Shown here: positions 50,369 to 60,186 of the stretch, in pieces
How the letters are laid out: every line of letters starts with the position of its first letter
Position numbering within the stretch: position 1 is the first letter of the stretch
From: Candidatus Roseilinea sp. NK_OTU-006
Lineage (GTDB): Bacteria; Chloroflexota; Anaerolineae; J036; Brachytrichaceae
Direction: 5' to 3'
NCBI RefSeq assembly: GCF_012931985.1
Contig: NZ_JAAFGM010000007.1
Span: forward strand, 1 to 64,000
DNA: 64,000 bases
The notes under the pieces: model-generated
What the model saw: the letters and a program-made list of their open reading frames with translations, nothing else
Told to the model about the DNA's origin: nothing
Databases searched by the model: none
Position numbers and translations under genes: made by a program

Positions 50369-51112
50369 TCATGCGGCAATCGTCGGTCGGGCGATGGTTT
50401 TGTCCTCCGAGGTTAGGGCGTCGTCGTTCACTCGGCCGTGCAACGCGCGCGCCTTGGGTCGCTTTTGCAACAGCCTGGTATGCTGAACCAACAGCCGATA
50501 GGCTTCGTCCGCGTTGCCGGCAACGATCGCGTTGACGATCCCCGCGTGATAGGTCCACACTTCGTGCAGATAGTCGTAGTCGGAGAACACGCTCAGTCCC
50601 TCGGCTTCGTAGCCATCCCAGTAGGCCTCTAGCAAGCCTTTGACGAAGGGGTTGTCGAGGCGGCGATAGATCGTCAGGTGCAGCTCGCGGTGTTCTTCAT
50701 GGGGGATGCGCGGCGGATGTTCCTCCAGCTTGGCAAAGGCCCGCTCAATCAGTAATTTCAAGCGAGCCGTGTCCTCATTCGTCAGCAGCGCAACGGCTTC
50801 ATGGAAGAAGGCAAATTCGATGTGGTTGCGCAGTTCGCTGAAAGCGTCGAAGAGTTTGCGGTTCTGAGCCAGCGCATAGAGCAGGCTAAAGCGAACGGCG
50901 GGGAGGAAGCTGAAAGGGCTGACGCGGATGCCGGTGCGCGGTTTTACCTCAACTAAGCCAAGCACGCGCGCCACTTCGAGCTGTTCGCGGAGTTTGCCGA
51001 TGCTGATCCGCAGCTCGGCGCTCAGCTCTTCCAGCGGCGGCAGCCGATCTCCCGCCTGCAAGCCGTTCGCGATGATGTATTCCAAAAGGTCTGATTCAAT
51101 GCCGCGCAGCAT
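50369..51112 (-). CDS. GntR/FadR-family transcriptional regulator
   Basis: A 247-aa repressor/activator. The N-terminal winged helix (about 1-65) shows LPPLEELSAELRISIGKLREQLEVARVLGLVEVKPRTGIRV. The C-terminal FCD effector domain shows ELRNHIEFAFFHEAV, EEHRELHLTIYRRL and YHAGIVNAIVAGNADEAYRLL, including the metal-binding His pattern. It sits directly upstream of korAB on the same strand and probably responds to an organic acid. The gene has a sigma70-like promoter at 51139-51166. Confidence 0.9.
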   Translation of the reverse strand: MLRGIESDLLEYIIANGLQAGDRLPPLEELSAELRISIGKLREQLEVARVLGLVEVKPRTGIRVSPFSFLPAVRFSLLYALAQNRKLFDAFSELRNHIEFAFFHEAVALLTNEDTARLKLLIERAFAKLEEHPPRIPHEEHRELHLTIYRRLDNPFVKGLLEAYWDGYEAEGLSVFSDYDYLHEVWTYHAGIVNAIVAGNADEAYRLLVQHTRLLQKRPKARALHGRVNDDALTSEDKTIARPTIAA

Positions 51113-51138
51113 GGTGGTGAGTGGTGGTCAGTCCAAAC

Positions 51139-51166
51139 AATATAATAGTTCCGATTATTCAGACAA
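51139..51166 (-). promoter_or_regulatory. Sigma70-type promoter of the GntR/kor region
   Basis: On the minus strand, TTGTCT (complement of 51161-51166) and TATATT (complement of 51139-51144) are 16 bases apart, about 30 bases before the GntR start. This AT-rich island stands out from the GC-rich surroundings. Confidence 0.55.
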
Positions 51167-51311
51167 TCAGGATTTTACACATCGCACGCCAAAAGTCAAC
51201 TACCGGTCGGGATCGCGCGCCGGCACGCTGGCCCGTCAGGGGGATGGGTGGGCGCAACGCACGCGCATCGAAGCGGCCCGGCATACCCCGCATGGGCGAT
51301 AATCTCTGCTC

Positions 51312-53558
51312 ATGGCCACGTTGAACAAGGACTTGCTCGACGCCACCACACGCCGCGCCCTAAACCGCGCGAGCGACATCATGCGTCAGATGGGCAAAAC
51401 GCTGCTGATGCCCGAGATCGCCTTGCTGGCGCTGCTGCGTATGCCTGAATCTACGGCCTACCGGGCCATCCAAAAGCTGGCCGAAAGTCGTGGTTTCAAA
51501 CCGGCCGACCTCGAACGCGAAACCGAGGCGCAGGCCCGAGCGCGCGAAGGCCGTTCGGCCAAGTTCGACTACATCACCGACCAGAACGCAGCGGCGACGC
51601 TCAGCGACGAGATGTTGATTGCGCTGGACGAGGCGCGCGCTATCGCGCTGGCCCACGGCGAGATCTACATCGGCACAGAGCACTTGCTCGGCGCGCTCTC
51701 TCAGACCGGCGTCAGCACCGCCGGATTGTTGCAGCGCAAAGGGGTGACGCCCAGCGCCCTTGCGGCGCTCATGTTGGAGGGGGTTGTCAGCAAGCGCACC
51801 ACAACGGTGGACTGGGTGGCGGAGGTGAAACGCGGCCGGCTTGCGCCGCTCTTCCCACGTGAGAGGCTGTTGCAGGAATTGGTCAGCGTGCTGTCGCTGG
51901 CGCGCGGGCGCAACGCCTTCCTGGTCGGCATGCCGGGCAGCGGCCGCCGCAGTTTAGCCCAGTCGTTGGCCTTCCTGGTCGCCGAGGGGAAGGGACCACC
52001 CGGACTCGAGCGCATCATCGAGGTGAGCGAGAGCGCATGGTTAGATAACCCGCAGTTGGCCATGCAGGTGGCGCTGCGCCAGGCGGAAGGGGGGGCGTTG
52101 TTCATCGCCAACATTCATCGTTTCTTCGGCCGCGCCGAAACCGGCGCGCAGATGAGCGCGATGAAGGACTTGCACAAGGCGATGATCGAAGGCGCGTGCG
52201 CTGTGATCGGCGCGACCACCGAGGTTGAATACAACGAGCGCATTCGCGCCAACGCGCCGGTCGTCGAGCATGCGCATGTGCTGCATGTGCCGCCGGCGAC
52301 GCCCGACGAGTGCCTCCAGATATTGTCGCTGCACAAGCCGGAGTTCGAGCGCGACTATGGCTTTGTCGTGGATGACAGCGCGATTAAAGCGGCGACAACG
52401 CTGGCCGCACGCTACATCGGCGCAATGCCGTTGCCGGGCGCGGCTGTGCAAGTGTTGCACCGCGCGTGTGCCATCGTGAAAGGTCCGGGCGTCGGGCGTC
52501 GGGAGTCGCGCGCTCCTGCCCCCCACGCCCAACTTACGACGTCGATCATAGACGCCGAAGATGTGACCTACGCCGTCAGCATGATGACCGGCATCCCGGT
52601 GACCAAACTGAGCAAGGACGAGCGCGCCAAATACGCGCAAATGGTGCAGGCGCTGCAACAGCGCGTGATCGGACAGGACGATGCCATCCTCGCCATCAGC
52701 CGGGCGGTGAAGAGCGCGCGCGTCGGTTTGAAAGACCCCAAGCGGCCGATCGGCTCGTTCCTCTTCCTCGGCCCCAGCGGTGTGGGCAAGACCGAGCTCG
52801 CCAAGGCGCTGGCGGAATTCCTCTTCGGCAACGAAGACCACCTGATCGCGCTGGACATGACCGAGTATCAGAAAGACGACACCATCAACCGGCTGATCGG
52901 CTCGCCGCCGGGCTACGTAGGCTACGAGAGCGGTGGCCAGCTCACCGAAAAGATCCTCAAGTCGCCTTACGCTGTGGTGTTGTTCGACGAGGTGGAGAAA
53001 GCCCATCCGCGCATCCTCGACATCCTGTTGCAGGTGATGGAGGAGGGCCGGCTGACCGACGGGCAGGGGCGCGTAGCAAACTTCGCCGAGACGGTGATCA
53101 TCCTCACCAGCAACCTTGGTGCGCCTTACTTGAACGATCTGACGCTAGGTGAGCAGGCGCATGAGCTGGCCATGCGGGATGTGCGGGCATTCTTCCGGCC
53201 GGAGTTCCTCAATCGCCTCGATGAGATCGTCATGTTCAAGCCGCTCACGCCGGACGCGATGGCGAAGATACTCGACCTGATGATCGCTCGCGAAGCGAAG
53301 CTGGCCAGGGCGCAAGGTGTTGTGTTGGAAGTGACGCCAGAAGCGCGGGCATGGCTCCTGGCCCAGAACACCGAGCCGGGCTTGGGCGCGCGGCCGTTGC
53401 GGCGCATTCTGCAGCGCCAATTGCGCGAGAAGTTGGCCGAATATCTGCTCACCTTGCGCGCGCCGCCGACGCACGTCTTGGTAGATGCAGACGCCCAGGG
53501 CCTGGTCTACTCTGTCGATCGCTCATCCGCCGGCGCGCTCACCCGAGCCGGCCGTTGA
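51312..53558 (+). CDS. ClpC-like AAA+ ATPase with degenerate first ATPase domain
   Basis: A 748-aa Clp/Hsp100 protein. Residues 10-155 are the double Clp N-domain. The first AAA module (about 180-385) has lost its catalytic residues: Walker A reads GMPGSGRRS (Lys to Arg, 206-214) and Walker B FIANIH instead of FIDEIH (264-269). The middle domain of ClpC/ClpB is absent; a short linker (391-405) is encoded by a heptamer repeat. The second AAA module is intact, with GPSGVGKT at 487-494, VVLFDE at 555-560 and NRLDE. The usual hydrophobic-Gly-hydrophobic ClpP-docking loop is not evident. An unfoldase powered by D2 alone is the simplest reading. Confidence 0.9.
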   Translation: MATLNKDLLDATTRRALNRASDIMRQMGKTLLMPEIALLALLRMPESTAYRAIQKLAESRGFKPADLERETEAQARAREGRSAKFDYITDQNAAATLSDEMLIALDEARAIALAHGEIYIGTEHLLGALSQTGVSTAGLLQRKGVTPSALAALMLEGVVSKRTTTVDWVAEVKRGRLAPLFPRERLLQELVSVLSLARGRNAFLVGMPGSGRRSLAQSLAFLVAEGKGPPGLERIIEVSESAWLDNPQLAMQVALRQAEGGALFIANIHRFFGRAETGAQMSAMKDLHKAMIEGACAVIGATTEVEYNERIRANAPVVEHAHVLHVPPATPDECLQILSLHKPEFERDYGFVVDDSAIKAATTLAARYIGAMPLPGAAVQVLHRACAIVKGPGVGRRESRAPAPHAQLTTSIIDAEDVTYAVSMMTGIPVTKLSKDERAKYAQMVQALQQRVIGQDDAILAISRAVKSARVGLKDPKRPIGSFLFLGPSGVGKTELAKALAEFLFGNEDHLIALDMTEYQKDDTINRLIGSPPGYVGYESGGQLTEKILKSPYAVVLFDEVEKAHPRILDILLQVMEEGRLTDGQGRVANFAETVIILTSNLGAPYLNDLTLGEQAHELAMRDVRAFFRPEFLNRLDEIVMFKPLTPDAMAKILDLMIAREAKLARAQGVVLEVTPEARAWLLAQNTEPGLGARPLRRILQRQLREKLAEYLLTLRAPPTHVLVDADAQGLVYSVDRSSAGALTRAGR
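52487..52534. repeat. Heptamer repeat tract inside the clpC-like gene
   Basis: GGGCGTC, GGGCGTC, GGGAGTC in register (52487-52507), followed by CTCCTGCC and CACGCCC that partly complement it, giving an imperfect hairpin. It encodes the linker GVGRRESRAPAPHAQ and keeps the frame. Confidence 0.75.
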
Positions 53559-53580
53559 GCCCATCGTCCGGCCGGATGCA

Positions 53581-53621
53581 CAGGCGCGGGGCAGCGCGCG
53601 ATTTCGATGCTGCCCCGCCTG
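53581..53621. terminator. Hairpin between convergent clpC-like gene and ahcY
   Basis: GGGGCAGC / GCTGCCCC (8 bp) extended by CAGGC / GCCTG across a small bulge, loop of 13 bases. Likely bidirectional terminator; T-tracts are weak. Confidence 0.6.
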
Positions 53622-53636
53622 TTCCCTCGGCGTCGG

Positions 53637-55652
<2,016 letters not shown>

Positions 55653-55970
55653 ATGCGACCGACCCAGATTACCGCCGACAAGACAAAAGCCGTCCTCACA
55701 ATCACTTGGGACGACGGGGAGATATCTGAGCTACCTTTCGCGCTGCTGAGCGATTTATGCCCTTGCGCCACCTGCAATGAGGAACGCAACAATCCCGACC
55801 CGCTTAAGATCATCCGTCCCCGATCATACGAGTTGGAGGCGATCAACCCGGTGGGCAACTACGCCATCAATATCATGTGGAAAGGCGGTTGTCGGTTCGG
55901 CATTTACTCTTGGGAGTATTTGCGAGAGATGACCAACCTACTGCGACGAAGCGCATCGCAGGATGGGTAA
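55653..55970 (+). CDS. DUF971 (GBBH-like N-terminal) protein
   Basis: A 105-aa protein of the domain found at the N-terminus of gamma-butyrobetaine hydroxylases and fused or adjacent to Fe-S cluster proteins in bacteria. Visible marks are ITWDDGEISELPFALLSDLCPCATC, with three Cys/His-type metal-binding Cys, and INIMWKGGCRFGIYSWEYLREM at the C-terminus. Possible role in metal or Fe-S handling; not demonstrated. Confidence 0.88.
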   Translation: MRPTQITADKTKAVLTITWDDGEISELPFALLSDLCPCATCNEERNNPDPLKIIRPRSYELEAINPVGNYAINIMWKGGCRFGIYSWEYLREMTNLLRRSASQDG

Positions 55971-55986
55971 ACCACCAGTGCGCTAT

Positions 55987-56145
55987 TCAGCACCTCTTTT
56001 TAATCGCCACGCGATATCGGTTATGGCCGTTTACCGCATCCCACTTTTCTCTCACTTCGAACTTCACTTTGAGCCAACCTAATGTCGCATGATTAATGAC
56101 CGGTTGGTGTATGCTGGGTTTATTCAGTCGTCCTTCGCTGGTCAT
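55987..56145 (-). CDS. Small AT-richer ORF downstream of the sortase
   Basis: A 52-codon frame, MTSEGRLNKPSIHQ ... GWLKVKFEVREKWDAVNGHNRYRVAIKKRC, preceded in frame by 20 more open codons (ARVYLLISEDHGE) without a normal start. Composition is less GC-rich than every neighbour, and the sequence reads like a compact protein or a protein tail. It follows the sortase gene on the same strand. Not recognised; either a small gene or the end of a broken, transferred one. Confidence 0.4.
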   Translation of the reverse strand: MTSEGRLNKPSIHQPVINHATLGWLKVKFEVREKWDAVNGHNRYRVAIKKRC

Positions 56146-56222
56146 TTCACCGTGATCCTCGCTTATTAGCAGATAAACGCGAGCTAGCCCCCTTGTGACC
56201 TACGAAGATGGCTAGATTACGC

Positions 56223-56789
56223 TCAGATTCCACTTAAAGCGAGGATTAACCGGGGTTGCTCGGCCGGCCTAGTGTCCAACCTGGCCTCTACAAGTAACCG
56301 ACGCACATACGCCTGCTTGCTCTGGCTCCAGGTGGCGCAAGTGAGCAGGAAGAGGCGACGGCCATCGCGACGATAGATGGCTTTTACATCGCTCGGCTGC
56401 AACAATTGATGGCTCACGGTGCGATAGCGCCACACCTGACCACTGCGCGTCTGCAATATCACGCGCGCGCCGACAGGCAACGCCGCCAATCCGTAGAATG
56501 GGCCATGCGCGCCGCCCTCCAGCGTGACGTGCGCCGCAAGCACCATGGCCAGCGCATCTCCCGGCCAGCGACCGGTGGTCTGCAACAGGCCCACTTCGCG
56601 CGCGCCAAGCCGGCTCTCATCCCACGCCCCATTGACGATGGGCAGCAGTACTACCGGCGCATCGCGCAGCCCCAACGCCGGGATGCTCAACGCCGCCGGC
56701 GGCGATGGAGCAACAGCGCCCACCCCTGGCCATGCCAGCATCAGCCCAGCCAGCGCGCGCAATGCCTCACGCCTGCTGACCGGCCTCAT
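56223..56789 (-). CDS. Sortase (class E/F-like transpeptidase)
   Basis: A 188-aa membrane-anchored cysteine transpeptidase. The N-terminal helix is about residues 8-28 (ALRALAGLMLAWPGVGAVA). The catalytic set is visible: H87 (VLAAHVTLEGG), C151 (LFLLTCATWS) and R163/R164 (YVRRLLVEAR). The start is the ATG that overlaps the stop of the upstream gene by 4 bases (ATGA). That gene ends in LPGTGRR, a sortase-type motif. Last gene of the surface operon. Confidence 0.9.
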   Translation of the reverse strand: MRPVSRREALRALAGLMLAWPGVGAVAPSPPAALSIPALGLRDAPVVLLPIVNGAWDESRLGAREVGLLQTTGRWPGDALAMVLAAHVTLEGGAHGPFYGLAALPVGARVILQTRSGQVWRYRTVSHQLLQPSDVKAIYRRDGRRLFLLTCATWSQSKQAYVRRLLVEARLDTRPAEQPRLILALSGI

Positions 56790-57484
56790 CGCCGCCCGGT
56801 GCCCGGCAACTCGGCCGGCACAATCAAAACCGCGACCGTGTTCGATTGTGTCACGCCCTGGCTGCTGGTGAGCACCGCGGTGTTCAGCACGTTCGCCGGC
56901 GGCTGGGCGCGCTCGTTCACCCGCGTGGTGATGGTGAAAACCACCCGCTCGCCCGGCCCCATCGTCCCCAGGGCCAGCGTCCAAGTGCGCGAGCCGGCGT
57001 CGAAGCTGAAATTCCCGCGCGGCACGCTGGCGCTCAGATAATCCACCAGCGGCGAGATCGCATCCCCCACCACAACGTTGTCAATGCTCACCGGGTTGGG
57101 GTTGATCACCTCGATGGTGAACACCACAATATCGCCTGGCCGCGCCTGTTCCAGGTTGACCTGCTTGATGATGTACGGATCAAACAGCGCCGGCAGCGGC
57201 GTCGCGGTGGGCGCAGCCGGCGGCGGCTGGCTCGTGGGCGGCGTCGCCGTTGGCGTTGGCGTATGGGTCGGCGTGGGCGTAGGGGTGGGGGTCTCGGTCG
57301 GCGTCGGGGTGGGTGTATTGGTTGGCGTCGGCGTAGGCGTGTCGGTTGGCGTGGGGGTTTCGGTAAAGCCGGCCGGCGCCTGCGGCACAGTCGGCGTTTG
57401 CGGTGCGACCAGCACGCTCATCACCGCCATCACCGCCAACAGGATCAATCCCAGAGCGAGCGAAGCGAGAGGACGTTTCATCAT
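56786..57484 (-). CDS. DUF11-domain surface protein ending in LPGTG
   Basis: A 232-aa protein. A signal or anchor helix (about 7-27) is followed by a Thr-Pro repeat stalk (41-84) and one DUF11 domain (about 101-220; FDPYIIKQVNLEQARPGDIVVFTIEVINPNPV). The last seven residues are LPGTGRR (LPGTG at 226-230). Classical LPXTG proteins continue with a membrane helix, which is absent here. A good ribosome site (AAGGTG) precedes MMKRP. It overlaps the sortase start by 4 bases, so it is probably that enzyme's substrate or assembly partner. Confidence 0.85.
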   Translation of the reverse strand: MMKRPLASLALGLILLAVMAVMSVLVAPQTPTVPQAPAGFTETPTPTDTPTPTPTNTPTPTPTETPTPTPTPTHTPTPTATPPTSQPPPAAPTATPLPALFDPYIIKQVNLEQARPGDIVVFTIEVINPNPVSIDNVVVGDAISPLVDYLSASVPRGNFSFDAGSRTWTLALGTMGPGERVVFTITTRVNERAQPPANVLNTAVLTSSQGVTQSNTVAVLIVPAELPGTGRR

Positions 57485-57497
57485 GCGTTCACCTTCA

Positions 57498-60176
57498 TCA
57501 CTGTCTTGTGAGGGGTAGATACAGCGCCTGAGCGGCCCAACGCAAGCCGGGCGCCAGCGCAGGGTCGCCGAGCAAGGTGTAGGTGTCGAGTAAATCGAGG
57601 TACAAGCCGCCGCCCGCCAGCGCCAGCTTGCCGGCCAGGGTTGCATCGCCCAGCCGGCTGCCGGCCAGCCAGGCGTCGGTCAGATTCCGCCCCAGCACGT
57701 CGTGACCGGCGCTGAGGGTGAGGCCGGTCGCGCCCCAGGTGGCCACCGCGCCGCGCCCATCGGCGCGCAGCAACGTCTCATCCAGCGCATCTTGCAATTC
57801 GTGGAAGCGGGCAGTGTAACAGGTCAGGCCAACTACAACCGGCAGCGCAGCGCGGCGCGGCAGCGTCGCCACATCGTCGCGGTGGAACAAGCGCTCGGCG
57901 GCCCACTGGCGCGGCGACGCATGGCCAGAGTAAAGCAGCAAACGGGCCAGGTTCCATTGGCTCAGCAATGCGGCGCGCGTTGCGGTGAACGATACGCTGC
58001 CGGTGAGCGTCGCCGTCACAGCCACATACGGCGCGGCGACGTGCGCGGCCAGCGCATTGGCCTTGGCCGGGAAGTCGCCGGCCAGATCGGCGTCATCTGC
58101 TGCGATCACCACGCGCCGATCGGCCGGCGTCAACAGCGCATCCTCGTAGGCCAGCGTCTTGCTCACAAGCTGTCGCGTCTCGGTCAGCGTGTTCACTGGC
58201 CAGCGCCCCAGCGCGATGTCGGGCAGGGCGTCGTCCCCGTCCACCGTCACAAAGCGATTGTCGGCCGCCGTCTCGCCCAAGAAGGGATCTACCTCGGCCA
58301 GCCAGGGGGGGAGGGCGCTGGGCGGCGTGGTGGGACGATAACGTTTCGGGTCAAGCGTGCCATCCCCAACGAGCAGCACATAGGCCGGACGAACAGCATC
58401 GGCCTGATAGCGCGCGGCTAGGTAGGCGCGAATGGCCGCTGGGTCTGGGCGGCCCTCGCCGTAGTGATCGTAAATCGCCTCCAAGGTTTGCGTCACCACG
58501 CTCAAGCCTTGCGCCTGCCGGCGCGCAACCAACCGGCCCAGCTCGGGCAGCCATGCCGACGGAGCGACGATGTGCAGCGCCCCCTGCGCGGGGTTGAGCG
58601 CCGCCGGCGGGCGCACCCGCAGCGGCGCGACGGGCTGCGCAGCCCAAACATAGCGGCGCGGCAAGCCAGCAGGCGGATCGGCAAAACGCACACCGCCGGC
58701 GACCGGCGCGGCATTGGCCAGGCGCACCGGCTGCGTCGGCGTGGTCACGTCCAGCAGGTAGGCCGGCGACGCGCCAAGTGTGTAAGCGCGCTGCGCGTCG
58801 TCGCCGCCCAACGGCAGGCCGGCCACGCTCTGCCCGTCGCTGACGAAGGTCGCCGCGAACGCATCCACCCAGCTCCCTTCCACCGCCACCCCGCTCAGGC
58901 CGGGCAAGGTCACCGAGAGCGCGTTGTGGGCGCCGGCGATTCCGCCCAGCGCGGCAGTGATCGCCTGCCGGCCATCCCAGGTGACCTCGCCGAGCAGCGC
59001 CCCGTTCAGCCAGACCTGCGCGCGGTGGTCGGGCGCTTGGGGCGGATCGGTGTAGCCGATCAGCCACACGGTGAGCGTGACCGGCTGCGGGGCGGCCAGC
59101 GGCAGCGTGAAGGCGTGCGTCCAGCTCTGGCCGGCCTGCAAGTTGGCCCAGGCCCAGCGGTCGCCGTCGCGATGCGCCGGCGGGCGACAACCGCAGTCCG
59201 GCGTGTATAGCGCGTTGTGCTCAAAGGTCAGCGTGGCGTTCAAGCTGCCGGCGGACAGCGCGCCCGGCGCGGCGTCGCGCGTGCTCAGGCGGGCCACCGG
59301 CGCGCCGACATCTTCGAGCGCCCAGGCGTCGTGGTCGGCGTAGCGGCTGAAGCGCGGATCGGCGTAGAACAACAACCGCTCGCCTGCCTCGAAGACATCA
59401 TCGCCATCGCCCTCCCAAAGCATCAATACCTCTTCCCCGCCCCGGCGCAGCCGCAAGCCATGCGGCGAGCCGACCGCCGCCCCCGCGGCAGCCAAAGCCG
59501 CAGGGGTGATCGCCACCAGCCCCGGGGTCGCCACGTCTATCCATGCGATTACCCCGCCGGCCGACTGTCGCTCCGCACGCGCCTTGACGGCAGGCGGCGG
59601 CGCGACTTCCTGCGGATTGACCACCTGCCCGCGAACGACGCGCAGCAGCGGGTCATCGTCGTGCGTCGCCGCGCCCGGCCTGGGGCCGGTGGGCGCCGGC
59701 CAGCGCACGGTCGCCCGCAAGGCGCGCACCACTTCCCAACCCGCAGCAGTTGGCCGCGCAGGCAAGAACTGCACACGCGCCAGCGCCACGCCGCGCATCA
59801 CCCCGACCGGCTCGACGCGCAGCGGCCAAGCGTCCGGCAATGCCGGGGCCAGGGCGTCCTGCGCTGCCGCCGGCAAGGGCAGGTCGCTCACCGTCGCGGC
59901 GTCCAGCGCCTGCACCGTCACGGCCGGCAGCGTTTGGGCATCCGGCACAGCCACCAGCCAAGCTGCAAACGGCAACGCGCGCCCATCCGCCAGCGGCCAA
60001 CGCAAGGGCAAGGCGTCGTCGAGGGCAGCCGAATCGAGCGCGACCTCCAGGTGCAATGCCCCCGGCTCCGTCCAGACGCGCAGCGCCGGCGCAGCACCCG
60101 CGCGCAAGGGAGGCATAGGCGCGAGGCCAAGCAGCGCGCCCATCCCCAGGCTCACCACCACGGCCATGATCTTCAC
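57498..60176 (-). CDS. Exported C25 (gingipain-like) cysteine peptidase
   Basis: An 892-aa secreted protein with signal peptide (1-28). The N-terminal 500 residues are beta-rich and include a propeptide-like part. The C25 domain follows (about 530-850), with VLLVGDGTLDPKRY, DIALGRWPVNTLTE, catalytic H752 (LYSGHASP) and C786 (GLTCYTARF), and LLGDPAL near the end. Its last residues, YLPLTRQ (886-892), match the LP-x-x-x-R signature of other exported proteins here. Second gene of the surface operon, 10 bases behind the giant DUF11 gene. It may process surface proteins of the same operon. Confidence 0.9.
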   Translation of the reverse strand: MKIMAVVVSLGMGALLGLAPMPPLRAGAAPALRVWTEPGALHLEVALDSAALDDALPLRWPLADGRALPFAAWLVAVPDAQTLPAVTVQALDAATVSDLPLPAAAQDALAPALPDAWPLRVEPVGVMRGVALARVQFLPARPTAAGWEVVRALRATVRWPAPTGPRPGAATHDDDPLLRVVRGQVVNPQEVAPPPAVKARAERQSAGGVIAWIDVATPGLVAITPAALAAAGAAVGSPHGLRLRRGGEEVLMLWEGDGDDVFEAGERLLFYADPRFSRYADHDAWALEDVGAPVARLSTRDAAPGALSAGSLNATLTFEHNALYTPDCGCRPPAHRDGDRWAWANLQAGQSWTHAFTLPLAAPQPVTLTVWLIGYTDPPQAPDHRAQVWLNGALLGEVTWDGRQAITAALGGIAGAHNALSVTLPGLSGVAVEGSWVDAFAATFVSDGQSVAGLPLGGDDAQRAYTLGASPAYLLDVTTPTQPVRLANAAPVAGGVRFADPPAGLPRRYVWAAQPVAPLRVRPPAALNPAQGALHIVAPSAWLPELGRLVARRQAQGLSVVTQTLEAIYDHYGEGRPDPAAIRAYLAARYQADAVRPAYVLLVGDGTLDPKRYRPTTPPSALPPWLAEVDPFLGETAADNRFVTVDGDDALPDIALGRWPVNTLTETRQLVSKTLAYEDALLTPADRRVVIAADDADLAGDFPAKANALAAHVAAPYVAVTATLTGSVSFTATRAALLSQWNLARLLLYSGHASPRQWAAERLFHRDDVATLPRRAALPVVVGLTCYTARFHELQDALDETLLRADGRGAVATWGATGLTLSAGHDVLGRNLTDAWLAGSRLGDATLAGKLALAGGGLYLDLLDTYTLLGDPALAPGLRWAAQALYLPLTRQ

Positions 60177-60186
60177 AGCGGTCGCC

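Noticed and set aside
56770..56800. Programmed -1 frameshift joining LPGTG protein to the sortase
   Set aside because: The ATGA overlap is ordinary translational coupling; no slippery heptamer is visible at the junction.
57230..57370. Dense short repeats that look like a repeat array
   Set aside because: They encode the Thr-Pro stalk of the LPGTG protein; spacing is codon-based, with no spacers as in CRISPR.
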